64,000 nt of DNA from DAISKN01 sp963716925. GTDB taxonomy: Bacteria > Acidobacteriota > Vicinamibacteria > Marinacidobacterales > SMYC01. Location of the stretch: assembly GCA_963716925.1 (NCBI GenBank), contig CAVQUX010000006.1:186001-250000 (forward strand), given 5' to 3'. The notes under the pieces were generated by a model. The model was not told the origin of the DNA and ran no database searches. It was given only the letters and a program-made list of their open reading frames with translations. Every line of letters begins with the position of its first letter. Position 1 is the stretch's first letter. A program made the translations under genes and the position numbers. Below are positions 18,131 through 26,448 of this stretch, in pieces.

Positions 18131-19680
18131 TGCATATCCTCGGAAGCGCTGCGATGCGCGAAGCCGACCGGCGCACCATCCAGGAGATCGGCATCCCGGC
18201 GTCGGTCCTGATGGAGAGCGCCGGCCGCGCCGTGGTGCGGACGATGGTTTCGCGCATCGAGGATCTTTCGTCCGGCTCCATCGTCATCGTCTGCGGCAAG
18301 GGAGGAAACGGCGGGGACGGACTGGTGGTGCTGCGAACGCTCGCCGGCCTCGGCTACGACGCGCGCGCCGTGGTCCTCGCTCCCTTCGAAAGCCTCTCGG
18401 CCGAAGCCCTCGACAACCTCCAGGCGGCGCTCAAGCTCGGGCTTCCGGTCGAGTCCGCGCCGACCATCGAAGCTTGGGGGGACGCCCTCTCCCAGGTCGC
18501 GGCCGCCGACGTCGTGGTCGATGCCCTTTTCGGCACCGGGCTCACCGAGCCGCTCCGCGGGATCCACCGGAGGGTGATTGAGGATTTGAACTCGCTCGAG
18601 ACTCTTCGCGTCGCGCTCGACGTGCCCTCGGGTCTGTCCTCGGACTCGGGAGCCGTTCCCGGGGTCGCCTTCGACGCCGATCTCACCATCGCCCTCGCGG
18701 CGCCGAAAGTCTGCCACTACCTTCCCCCGGCTTCGGAGCTCTGCGGCGAGGTCGAGGTGGTCGAGATCGGAATCCCGCCCCGATTTCTCGCGAGCCCGGA
18801 GCCGACGCTCGAGACCGTCGAGCCCGCGGCTCTCGCCGCGGCCATTCCCCGGCGGCGGCGTCTCAGCCACAAGGGAACGTACGGGCATCTGCTGATCCTC
18901 GCGGGCTCCGTGGGAAAGACGGGGGCGGCGGTGATGGCGGCGGAAGCGGCGCTGCGCACCGGGGTCGGCCTGGTGACGGTCGCTTCCGCGAAGAGCGCCA
19001 TTCCCATGATGGCGCCCCGACTCGCCGAGGCGATGTGGGAGCCGCTCCCCGAGACCGAGAGCGGCGCTCTTTCGCGAAAGGCCCAGTCGCGAATCCTCGA
19101 GCTCCTCGGCGAGCGCTCTGCTCTCGCTCTCGGGCCGGGGCTCGGGACGGACGACGAGACGGTCGCTCTGGTGAGGGAGATCGTGGCCGCCTCCGGGATT
19201 CCGACCGTGGTCGACGCCGACGGGCTGAACGCTCTCGCGCGGAAGCCCCAAGCGATTCCCCAGGGCCGCGCTCTCGGGCTCACTCCCCACCCGGGTGAAG
19301 CGGGAAGGCTCCTCGGCTCTTCGGCGAAGGATATCGAGAACGATCGCCTGGGTGCGGTGCGCCGGCTCGCTCGAGAAACGAAGTCCCACGTTCTCCTCAA
19401 GGGCCACCGGACTCTGGTCTCGGACCCGCGAGGAAACGTCCAGGTGAACCTCACCGGAAACGCGGGAATGGCGACGGGAGGAACCGGCGACGTCCTCACC
19501 GGGGTCCTGGGCGCTCTTCTCGCCCAGGGCGTCGACATCGACGAGGCGCTTCCGCTGGGAGCTCACCTCCACGGTCTCGCGGGGGACATGGCCGCGGCCG
19601 CCGTCGGACAGACGTCCCTGGTCGCGACCGACGTCATCGAGAAGCTGCCGGAGGCCCTCCGCAGCCTGGGGGCGGATTGA
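18130..19680 (+). CDS. nnr: bifunctional NAD(P)HX epimerase/dehydratase
   Basis: Repairs hydrated NAD(P)H. The N-terminal YjeF_N domain (residues 1-215) epimerises R- and S-NAD(P)HX and shows ESAGRAVVR and VVCGKGGNGGDGLV. The C-terminal ribokinase-like domain (about 230-516) dehydrates S-NAD(P)HX with ADP or ATP, showing HKGTYGHLLILAGS, GLTPHPGEAGRLL and NAGMATGGTGDVLTG, in which the GTGD Asp is catalytic. The length of 516 residues is normal. It overlaps both neighbours; tsaE directly after it is a common bacterial pairing, which supports the call. Confidence 0.95.
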   Translation: MHILGSAAMREADRRTIQEIGIPASVLMESAGRAVVRTMVSRIEDLSSGSIVIVCGKGGNGGDGLVVLRTLAGLGYDARAVVLAPFESLSAEALDNLQAALKLGLPVESAPTIEAWGDALSQVAAADVVVDALFGTGLTEPLRGIHRRVIEDLNSLETLRVALDVPSGLSSDSGAVPGVAFDADLTIALAAPKVCHYLPPASELCGEVEVVEIGIPPRFLASPEPTLETVEPAALAAAIPRRRRLSHKGTYGHLLILAGSVGKTGAAVMAAEAALRTGVGLVTVASAKSAIPMMAPRLAEAMWEPLPETESGALSRKAQSRILELLGERSALALGPGLGTDDETVALVREIVAASGIPTVVDADGLNALARKPQAIPQGRALGLTPHPGEAGRLLGSSAKDIENDRLGAVRRLARETKSHVLLKGHRTLVSDPRGNVQVNLTGNAGMATGGTGDVLTGVLGALLAQGVDIDEALPLGAHLHGLAGDMAAAAVGQTSLVATDVIEKLPEALRSLGAD

Positions 19681-20105
19681 AGGAGACGCTCGAAGAGTCC
19701 GACTCCCCCGAGAAGACGTTCGCTACCGCCTTCGAGCTCGCCCGGCGCCATCCGGAAGTCTCCCTTTTCTATCTCCACGGCGACCTCGGCGCCGGGAAGA
19801 CCCTCTTCACCAAGGGCATCGCCTCCTTTCACGGAATCGACGAAGGCCGGATCACAAGCCCGACATTCGCGCTCGTTCAGCGGCACAGCGGCGGGAACCG
19901 GGTCCTCTATCATATCGACCTCTATCGCATCGACGACGAGCGGGAGCTCGCGGAGCTGGGAATCGAGGAGATGGAGGAGGAAGGGGCGGTGCTGGTGGTA
20001 GAGTGGGCGGAAAAGCTCGGCCGCCGCCTTCGCGAGGACGCCATCGACGTGGCCCTCGAGGCGGTCTCCGAGAATCGGAGGAGGATCACCATACGGTGCC
20101 CATGA
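19677..20105 (+). CDS. tsaE: tRNA threonylcarbamoyladenosine biosynthesis ATPase TsaE
   Basis: 142 residues. Works with TsaB and TsaD in making t6A37 in tRNAs. The P-loop GDLGAGKT spans residues 35-42; TSPTFALVQRH, HIDLYRIDDERELAELG and VVEWAEKLG are the TsaE-specific blocks, including the catalytic Asp/Glu region. It uses a TTG start that overlaps the nnr stop (TTGA) and ends with ATGA onto the next gene. The family is essential in most bacteria; no tsaB or tsaD is near. Confidence 0.95.
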   Translation: MKETLEESDSPEKTFATAFELARRHPEVSLFYLHGDLGAGKTLFTKGIASFHGIDEGRITSPTFALVQRHSGGNRVLYHIDLYRIDDERELAELGIEEMEEEGAVLVVEWAEKLGRRLREDAIDVALEAVSENRRRITIRCP

Positions 20106-20998
20106 GACTCGAGGGGATCATCGCGGCGATTCCCACCCCTTTCCACCCGGACGAGACGCTGAATCTCGAGGCGCTCGAGTCCAACGTGAAGCGCTGGAAC
20201 GACACTTCCCTCGCCGGCTATACGGTCCTCGGCACCACCGGCGAGTTCGTATCGCTCACCCTCGACGAGAAGAAGCGCGTGCTCGAGAGGGCGCGGGAGG
20301 CGACTTCCCTGGAGAAAATCTTCCTCGCCGGGACCGGCGCGGAGTCGACGTTCGAGACTCTCGAGCTCACGCGCTTCTCGGCGGCCCTCGGCTCCGACTA
20401 CGCCATCGTCGTGACCCCTCACTACAACCGCCGCGCGTTCGCGCCGCAATCGCTCGTCGAGCACTACCATCGAATCGCGGACGCGAGCGGGATTCCCATC
20501 GTCGTCTACCACATCCCCGCATGCACCGGCCTTTCGCTCGAGCCCGCGACGATCGCGAGGATCGCCGAGCATCCCAACGTCGCCGGAATCAAGGACAGCT
20601 CCGGCGACGTCCTCGCGCTCCAGGAAACGAAGCGCCTCTGTCCCGAGGAGTTCGCGGTCCTCACCGGCTCGGCCCGGGTTCTGCTCGCAGCCTTCACCGT
20701 GGGCGCTTCCGGCGCGATTCTGGCGGATGCCTGCGCCGCCTGGGACGAGCCGGCTGAGCTCCAGGAGGCGCTCTCCGCGGGGGAGATCGATCGAGCCCGC
20801 GCCATCCAGATGAGGCTCGCGCGGTTCAGCCGGGAGGTCGTCTCGGACCGGGGCATCCCGGGAGTGAAAGCCCTCCTCGATCGCATGGGCTTCTACGGCG
20901 GCCCGCCGCGGCTCCCGCTCCTGCCGCTCGCCGCCGACGCCGCCGACGACGTCGAACGCGCGTTCGCGGCGCTCAAGGATCTTCGGAGCGAGGGGTGA
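20102..20998 (+). CDS. dihydrodipicolinate synthase/N-acetylneuraminate lyase family aldolase
   Basis: Class I Schiff-base aldolase of 298 residues. Lys164 in VAGIKDSSGD forms the imine, Tyr136 in VVYHIPACTG is the acid-base residue, and LGTTGEFVSLT is the GTTGE pyruvate-binding loop. Authentic DapA has more specific residues and usually lies with dapB; here it lies in an overlapping run with tsaE and a sulfatase-like gene, so a catabolic lyase (for example keto-deoxy-sugar or hydroxyproline type) is as likely as lysine biosynthesis. A GTG at 20096 is an alternative start. Confidence 0.88.
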   Translation: MRLEGIIAAIPTPFHPDETLNLEALESNVKRWNDTSLAGYTVLGTTGEFVSLTLDEKKRVLERAREATSLEKIFLAGTGAESTFETLELTRFSAALGSDYAIVVTPHYNRRAFAPQSLVEHYHRIADASGIPIVVYHIPACTGLSLEPATIARIAEHPNVAGIKDSSGDVLALQETKRLCPEEFAVLTGSARVLLAAFTVGASGAILADACAAWDEPAELQEALSAGEIDRARAIQMRLARFSREVVSDRGIPGVKALLDRMGFYGGPPRLPLLPLAADAADDVERAFAALKDLRSEG

Positions 20999-22425
20999 CG
21001 CGAAGACTCTGGCTGGCTTCGGCGCTCGCTCTTTCCGCCGGATGCGGCGACTCGTCGACAGGAACGGCGCCGGGTAACGCGGGAATCAACGTACTCCTCA
21101 TCACCGTCGACACTCTCCGTCCGGATCACTTGAGCGCCTACGGATACCCGCGCAAGACGAGCCCGGCGATCGACGAGCTGGCGTCGAAGGGCGTGGTCTT
21201 CGATCTCGCCTTCACCTACTGGCCCAAGACCCGCGGCAGCTTCGCCGCGATGTTCACGAGCCTCTACGCTTCGCAGCACGGCCTCACGGTCCGCGACCGC
21301 GATCTTCCCGAGTTCAACGAGACTCTGGCCGAGGTTTTCCAGAAGGCCGGCTACCGGACCGCAGCCGCCGTCGACAACGGCAACCTCGACTCCCGGCTCG
21401 GCTACGCCCAGGGATTCGACACCTACGAGGAGACGTGGCTGCGGGCGGACAGCGAGCTGGCCCGGACGGAGATCATCACCCGCTTCGGCGAGGAGTTCCT
21501 CGCGGGAAAGGACGACCGGCCGTTCTTCCTCTGGCTGCACTACGTCAATCCCCACGCCCCCTACGAGCCGCTGCAGGAGCATCTCGCCCGCTTCCAGGGC
21601 GATGGAATCGTCCCTCGAGGGAGCGCGCTGCCCGAGGTCGTGGGTTTCCACGGGGGCGTGAACCGCAAGATGACGGTCGAAGGCGCGCGCACCTGGGGCG
21701 ACTACGTCGATCGCTATGACGCCGAGATCCTGCTCGCCGACGAGCACCTCGGCCGGGTGCTGAAGGCCCTGAACCAGAGCCCGCACGCGGGAACCACCAT
21801 CGTGGCCTTCACCTCGGACCATGGGGAGAGCCTGGGCGAGCACGGCTACTTCTTCGACCACGGCGACGACCTCTTCAACCCCTCGCTCCGGATCCCGTTC
21901 GTTCTTTCGTTCCCCGGGTTCCTTCCCTCGGGCGAGCGCGTCTCGTCGGCGGTATCGACCCTGGACCTGTACCCGACGCTGCTGGATCTCGCGCAGCTTC
22001 CCTTCCCCACGGGACCGCCCGGTCTCCAGGGAAGCTCGGTGCTTCCCCTCATCCGCGGCACCAAGTCCCGCTTGAAGGACCATCTTTTCTTCCAGAACGA
22101 CCGCCACCTGACGGCGATCTCGAACGGACGGCTCAAGCTGGTGCAGCACCCGGCGGCCGAGGGGAGCCCTGCCGCGCTCGAGCTCTACGACACGTACCGG
22201 GATCCGGAAGAGACCGAGAACCGATACGCCGGCTCGGAGGCTTACGTCGCGCCGCTCGAGGCGGAGCTCGGGAGCTTCCTCACACGGACCGTCGCCTGGC
22301 AGCAGGAGACCACGGCCAGGCGCGAGCCGGCGAAAGACGACTGCACGCTCTCGGAGGCGACCCGCAAGAGCCTCGAGATCCTCGGCTACGTCGAGGAGGC
22401 TCCCGCTCCCTGCCGCAGCGAGTAG
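20995..22425 (+). CDS. sulfatase-like lipoprotein hydrolase
   Basis: Alkaline-phosphatase superfamily enzyme of 476 residues with lipobox LSAGC (C17). Metal-site segments: VDTLRPDHLSAYGYPR and FTSDHGESLGEHGYFFDHG. The sulfatase activation motif C/S-x-P-S-R is replaced by TRGSF (Thr79), so it cannot make formylglycine; Thr is the usual nucleophile of phosphoethanolamine transferases in the same fold. It may therefore be a phosphodiesterase or transferase rather than a sulfatase. GTG start overlaps the previous stop (GTGA). C-terminal LYDTYRDPEETEN is typical of sulfatases. It ends the overlapping run from 17321. Confidence 0.85.
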   Translation: MTRRLWLASALALSAGCGDSSTGTAPGNAGINVLLITVDTLRPDHLSAYGYPRKTSPAIDELASKGVVFDLAFTYWPKTRGSFAAMFTSLYASQHGLTVRDRDLPEFNETLAEVFQKAGYRTAAAVDNGNLDSRLGYAQGFDTYEETWLRADSELARTEIITRFGEEFLAGKDDRPFFLWLHYVNPHAPYEPLQEHLARFQGDGIVPRGSALPEVVGFHGGVNRKMTVEGARTWGDYVDRYDAEILLADEHLGRVLKALNQSPHAGTTIVAFTSDHGESLGEHGYFFDHGDDLFNPSLRIPFVLSFPGFLPSGERVSSAVSTLDLYPTLLDLAQLPFPTGPPGLQGSSVLPLIRGTKSRLKDHLFFQNDRHLTAISNGRLKLVQHPAAEGSPAALELYDTYRDPEETENRYAGSEAYVAPLEAELGSFLTRTVAWQQETTARREPAKDDCTLSEATRKSLEILGYVEEAPAPCRSE

Positions 22426-22450
22426 CGCCACACCCGCGGTTCGTCCGGGA

Positions 22451-23272
22451 TTATTTCCCGAAGCGAAAAGCGGTGAACTGGGCGTCCATGCGAGCGTCCT
22501 GACCGGCGGTGAACGCGTTCATGCAGGCATCGTCCGTGTAGTCCATGAAGTTCCTCACCGGGTCGAGGATGGAATCGCCGCTGCAGGTATCGCGGGACGC
22601 CAGGCACGCGTACGATCTATCGCGCTCCGCCGCGGTGTCCTGGACGAAGTCGCCGCCCGCCCTGCAGCCGCCTTGAAAGGTGTGGTACAGCCCCATCCAG
22701 TGCCCGACCTCGTGGGTCGCGGTGTCTCCCTGGTTGTAAGGAGCCGCGCCGCCGCCGGGGAGCGATGAATAGAGGATCACCACGCCATCCTGCTTCGGTT
22801 GTCTGGCGTAGCTCGAGGGGAACGTCGCCCAGCCGAGCGTGAGGCCTCCGCCAGGATTCGCCGTGTAGATGTTCAGCGTGGCGGCCATGCCCTGGCGAAG
22901 CGCGCGCTTGGCCTGCCGCTCCCCGGCGCTACCCGGCAGCATGTTGAACCATTCGTCGTTCGCGGCGCGATCCACGCCGGCGAGAACGAACGTCCAGCCC
23001 GTCGGCGCGAACGAGAGGTTGAGCGCGTCCATCTGGGCGGCGATCGCGCCGTCCGATAGGTTGCCGGTTCCACTGGAGCTGTGTATCACGTGGACGTACA
23101 CGTCGATGGTGCCGCCCTGCACCTGGGCACGGACGAAGTCGACGGGGGCAGGCTCCTCGGTGACGCTCGGCGCGCGCGTCGCGCAGCGCGGGTCGATCCG
23201 CCCCTGCGCGGACAGGATGCCGGAAAACGCGATGACTGGACCCAGGGCACAGGCGAGCAGTCTGGCCAACAT
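22451..23272 (-). CDS. secreted M43 (pappalysin-type) zinc metalloprotease
   Basis: 273 residues with signal peptide to about residue 22. Zinc site THEVGHWMGLYHTF (His187, His191, His197; catalytic Glu188), the extended HExxHxxGxxH of metzincins, followed by the Met-turn in FMDYTDDACMN. Four or more C-terminal cysteines support an extracellular location. The start at 23272 was chosen because GGAGGAGG precedes it; an in-frame extension upstream lacks a signal peptide. Convergent with the sulfatase-like gene. Specificity unknown. Confidence 0.9.
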   Translation of the reverse strand: MLARLLACALGPVIAFSGILSAQGRIDPRCATRAPSVTEEPAPVDFVRAQVQGGTIDVYVHVIHSSSGTGNLSDGAIAAQMDALNLSFAPTGWTFVLAGVDRAANDEWFNMLPGSAGERQAKRALRQGMAATLNIYTANPGGGLTLGWATFPSSYARQPKQDGVVILYSSLPGGGAAPYNQGDTATHEVGHWMGLYHTFQGGCRAGGDFVQDTAAERDRSYACLASRDTCSGDSILDPVRNFMDYTDDACMNAFTAGQDARMDAQFTAFRFGK

Positions 23273-23649
23273 GGAAACCTCCTCCTTCCCGCCGGGGGGC
23301 TCGCGGGCCGAAAAAGATGCTAGTCGAAGCGCCCGTGAAAATCGAGGGGGAGTCCCTCTCGTGAGAGGAGGCTCGCGTTCCGTGCCGTAGCGAGTAGCGC
23401 TACACACCGGTTCGAAGGCTCCCGCCGTAGCGCCGCAGGCGACAGTGCGATCCCGCAAGTCCCGTTCCCGCAACGCCAGCCTCTCGTCCTCCGCTGGAAC
23501 GGAGATTGCTTCCCGGGACGGGTATGAAGCGAGGAATCATCTGGGTCGTCCTGGTGCTGATCGCGGCGGCCGCTTCTCTTTCTGCGGGCTGACCGCTCGC
23601 GGTGGAGGCGCGTGGCCATCGCTCCCGACCGCTGTGTTACTCTTTCTCC
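23273..23649. other. gene-poor stretch with one possible 22-residue peptide
   Basis: No regular gene. On the + strand 23524-23592 encodes a short hydrophobic peptide ending LSAG directly before a TGA, which resembles a lipobox with TGA where the lipidated cysteine would be. No good hairpin follows, and the next residues are not conserved-looking, so a selenoprotein is not claimed. The rest appears to be spacer between a protease leader and a dehydrogenase. Confidence 0.35.
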
Positions 23650-24720
23650 GTGAAAGAGAAACGCATCGCCGTCATCCCCGGAGACGGAATCGGAATCGAC
23701 GTGACCCGGGAAGCGCTCGCGGTCCTGGCAACGATCGGAGAAGTCGGGGGCCTCCGCCTTTCGATCCAGGAGTTCGACTTCGGCGCCGAGCGCTACCTGA
23801 AGACGGGAGTGTCGCTCCCCGAGGGAACCTACGAGATGTTCCAGCGGGACTTCGACGCGATCTACATCGGCGCCCTCGGCGACCCGCGGGTTCCCGACAT
23901 GGCGCACGCGCGCGACATCCTTCTCGGCACGCGCTTCGTCCTCGACCTCTACGCCAACCACCGGCCCGTCAAGCTCCTCCACGACGGCCTCTGCCCGCTC
24001 AAAGGGCGCGGCCGGAAGGACGTGAACTTCGTCGTCTTCCGCGAGAATACCGAAGGCTCCTACGTCGGCATGGGAGGCATCTTCAAGAAAGGTACGAAGG
24101 ACGAGATCGCGACCCAGGAGGACATCAACACCCGAAAGGGAGTCGAGCGCATCATCGAGCACGCCTTCCGGTACGCGAAGGCGAACGGCCTCACCAAGGT
24201 CACGATGAGCGACAAATCGAACGCTCTCCGCTTCGGCCACGACCTCTGGCAGAGGGTCTTCGCCGAGGTCTCGAAGCGCTACCCGGAAATCGAGTCGAAC
24301 CACCTGTACATCGACGCGCTCGCTCTCCAGATGGTGAAGAACCCGGCGCAGTTCCAGGTGGTGGTCACCTGCAACATGTTCGGCGACATCGTGACCGACC
24401 TCGGAGCGGCCCTCCAGGGCGGCCTGGGAATGGCGGCATCGGGAAACATCAACCCCGAGGGAATCTCGATGTTCGAGCCGGTTCACGGCTCCGCCCCCAA
24501 GTACGCGGGAAAGAACGTGGCCAATCCCTTCGGGGCGATCCTGTCGGCCCAGATGATGCTCGAGCACCTCGGCTTCCGGGACGAGGGGGCGCTGGTCGAA
24601 AAGGCGGTGGTCGCGGCGATCGAGGCCCGGGAGACGCCTTCGGAGCTCGGCGGGAGTCTCGGAACGCGCGAAGTGGGAGCGGCGGTCTCGCGGAGGATCC
24701 GCGAGCTGGCGTCAGTATAG
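23650..24720 (+). CDS. isocitrate/3-isopropylmalate dehydrogenase family protein
   Basis: NAD(P)-dependent beta-decarboxylating dehydrogenase, 356 residues. It opens IAVIPGDGIGIDVTREA; FRENTEGSYVGMG contains the conserved acid-loop region, SDKSNALRFGHDLW holds the conserved Lys, CNMFGDIVTDLGAALQGGLG contains catalytic Asps, and FEPVHGSAPKYAGKN is the cofactor segment. HGSAP followed by KYAGKN fits NAD-type IMDH, homoisocitrate and tartrate dehydrogenases. No leuA, leuC or leuD is nearby, so LeuB is not assured. GTG start at 23650 opens at the family start. Confidence 0.9.
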   Translation: MKEKRIAVIPGDGIGIDVTREALAVLATIGEVGGLRLSIQEFDFGAERYLKTGVSLPEGTYEMFQRDFDAIYIGALGDPRVPDMAHARDILLGTRFVLDLYANHRPVKLLHDGLCPLKGRGRKDVNFVVFRENTEGSYVGMGGIFKKGTKDEIATQEDINTRKGVERIIEHAFRYAKANGLTKVTMSDKSNALRFGHDLWQRVFAEVSKRYPEIESNHLYIDALALQMVKNPAQFQVVVTCNMFGDIVTDLGAALQGGLGMAASGNINPEGISMFEPVHGSAPKYAGKNVANPFGAILSAQMMLEHLGFRDEGALVEKAVVAAIEARETPSELGGSLGTREVGAAVSRRIRELASV

Positions 24721-25488
24721 GACGGCCGCCTCCCCGCGCTCGCGCACCCGCTTCTGGAAATGCGCGACCAGGAGATCCCGGCGCGCGAGGAGCCCTTCGA
24801 TCTCACCGGGCACGAGCAAGTCTCCCATCGCCGCTTCCAGATCTTCTCTCGTCATCGAGCGCAACTTCGCGTAGACGTCGCGGTCGCACCGGAGGATTCC
24901 GTCGGTCGAGCGCAGCACGGGCCATGGCCGGAACGCGCGGGTGAAGTCGATCATCCACACGGCGAAGGCGCTGGTGATGAGGACGTTCGATCGATTGCGG
25001 TCGGTGTCGTGGACGAGCTGCGAGAACAGCTTGACCTTCTCCACCTGCCGGCTCCAGCTCTCGCCGTCGGGCGGGCGGAGGCCGCGCTCGATCATTCCGT
25101 TCTCGTCCATCACCACGTCGTCGATCCACCAGGTCATGGCGCCGTTCCGGGACCGCCACCGCCTTTCGACCGAGACCGGCGCCATGTCTTCGAGCCCGAG
25201 AAGCCGGGCGAGGCGCCAGGCGGCGATGTTGTAGCGATAGGAGTCGACGAAGCCGAGCTCGATGCGCCCCGCGACCTCTTTCTGCGCCGCCCGCTCGTCG
25301 ACCGATTGAAAGTGCGCGTCGTGCGTGACGCCGCCCTCGCGGAGGGTGACACGCCACGAGCCGGTCACGCCGGAGCCTGCGGGATGGGCGGCAACCACGG
25401 CCGCCGTTCGCAGAAACTCCGCTTTGCCATCGCTGTCCAGCGTGGGTTGGGCGGCAGCGATGACGGCGAGGAGCAGGCTCTTCCCCAC
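24712..25488 (-). CDS. kinase-fold protein with DxDRNxxN catalytic-loop motif
   Basis: 258 residues, probable signal or membrane segment at the start (KSLLLAVIAAAQP) with a GTG start. Centre and end resemble atypical kinases of the FAM20C/HipA/PI3-kinase group: LFSQLVHDTDRNRSNVLIT (catalytic Asp plus metal-binding Asn) and, 20 residues later, VWMIDFTRAFRPW (in place of DFG). The upstream N-lobe is short and poorly conserved (AAQKEVAGRIELGFVDSYRYN). The tail (EIEGLLARRDLLVAHFQKRV) is helical. An exported kinase-like protein would be notable; activity is unproven. It overlaps the dehydrogenase end by nine bases, convergent. Confidence 0.65.
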   Translation of the reverse strand: MGKSLLLAVIAAAQPTLDSDGKAEFLRTAAVVAAHPAGSGVTGSWRVTLREGGVTHDAHFQSVDERAAQKEVAGRIELGFVDSYRYNIAAWRLARLLGLEDMAPVSVERRWRSRNGAMTWWIDDVVMDENGMIERGLRPPDGESWSRQVEKVKLFSQLVHDTDRNRSNVLITSAFAVWMIDFTRAFRPWPVLRSTDGILRCDRDVYAKLRSMTREDLEAAMGDLLVPGEIEGLLARRDLLVAHFQKRVRERGEAAVLY

Positions 25489-25553
25489 CCGTCGAGTATA
25501 ATGTCTGGCGTGACGGGAGCACGATACTTCGCGAGAACCTCGAGCGCGAGATC

Positions 25554-26444
25554 TTGACCCCGATTCCTGGGCTCATCGTCCCTCTCGTCACCCCGTTCGC
25601 GCACGGCGGCGAGGTGGATACCGGCGCGCTCCAGAGGCTCGTCGACTACGCGATCGACGAGGGAGCTTCGGCGCTGATGCCGACCGCCTTGACGGGAGAG
25701 GGGCCCCTTCTCTCCGAGGACGAGACGCTTCAGGTGTGGGAGACGGTCTTCGCCGCCAACCGGGGGCGCCGGCCGGTTCTTCCCGCCGTCATTTCTTTTA
25801 CCACCGAGGCCGCCGTTCGCCGCGTCCGAAATGCGGAAGCCATGGGCGCGGAAGCGATTCTCCTCGCCCCCATCGTTCCCGAGCTCTACGCGGGGCGCTC
25901 GGAACGGGACGTCTTCCGGTTCCACGATGAGGTCGCCGGTTCCACCGCGCTTCCGATTCTCCTCTTCAACTACCCTTCTCTCACCGGAGTGGACCTGAAG
26001 CCGGCCCTCGTCGAGAGCCTCGCTTCGATTCCGAACGTGCGCGGCATCAAGGAGAGCACGGGCGACAGCCGGAGGATCTCGGCCCTCCGACGAAGGCTCG
26101 GCTCCCGCATCGAAGTCATCTGCGGAGCTCCCACCGCCGCCCTCGAGTCCCTGGCCCTCGGCTGCACCTCCTGGATCACTGGAATCCTCAACGTCGTTCC
26201 TCGCGCCGGAGCCGAGCTCATGAGGGCGGTCGCGGGCGACGACCTCGGGCTCGCGCGGAGCATCTACTTCGATCGCATCCTTCCGATCGTCGACCTCCTC
26301 GATCGCACCTCGAATCCCACGGGCACGATCAAAGCGGGGGTGCGGCTCCGGGGAATCGACGTCGGCGTCCCCCGCGCTCCCGGGCAGGACCTCCTGCCCT
26401 CGGAGCTCGAGGAGCTCCGGTCTCTCCTCGCGCCGGACCGTTGA
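25554..26444 (+). CDS. second DapA/NanA-family aldolase
   Basis: 296 residues; Lys166 in VRGIKESTGD and Tyr140 in LFNYPSLTG are the Schiff-base and acid-base residues. It reads PTALTGEGPLLSEDE where DapA usually has GTTGE, so the pyruvate loop is altered (ALTGEG), which argues for an atypical substrate. The start is TTG at 25554. It is followed after four bases by a GTG-started luciferase-like gene, so they probably form an operon. The sequence differs clearly from the paralogue at 20 kb. Confidence 0.85.
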   Translation: MTPIPGLIVPLVTPFAHGGEVDTGALQRLVDYAIDEGASALMPTALTGEGPLLSEDETLQVWETVFAANRGRRPVLPAVISFTTEAAVRRVRNAEAMGAEAILLAPIVPELYAGRSERDVFRFHDEVAGSTALPILLFNYPSLTGVDLKPALVESLASIPNVRGIKESTGDSRRISALRRRLGSRIEVICGAPTAALESLALGCTSWITGILNVVPRAGAELMRAVAGDDLGLARSIYFDRILPIVDLLDRTSNPTGTIKAGVRLRGIDVGVPRAPGQDLLPSELEELRSLLAPDR

Positions 26445-26448
26445 ACGC

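Noticed and set aside
23361..23440. Possible tRNA (GGTTCGAA with flanking pairs)
   Set aside because: The T-arm-like string lacks an acceptor stem, D arm and anticodon stem. No tRNA or rRNA was found anywhere in the window.
23524..23592. 22-residue peptide ending LSAG then TGA, possible selenocysteine at a lipobox
   Set aside because: Lipidated Sec is not known, no clear SECIS hairpin follows, and the bases after the TGA do not look like a conserved small protein. A single mutation of TGC to TGA in a lipoprotein would look the same.
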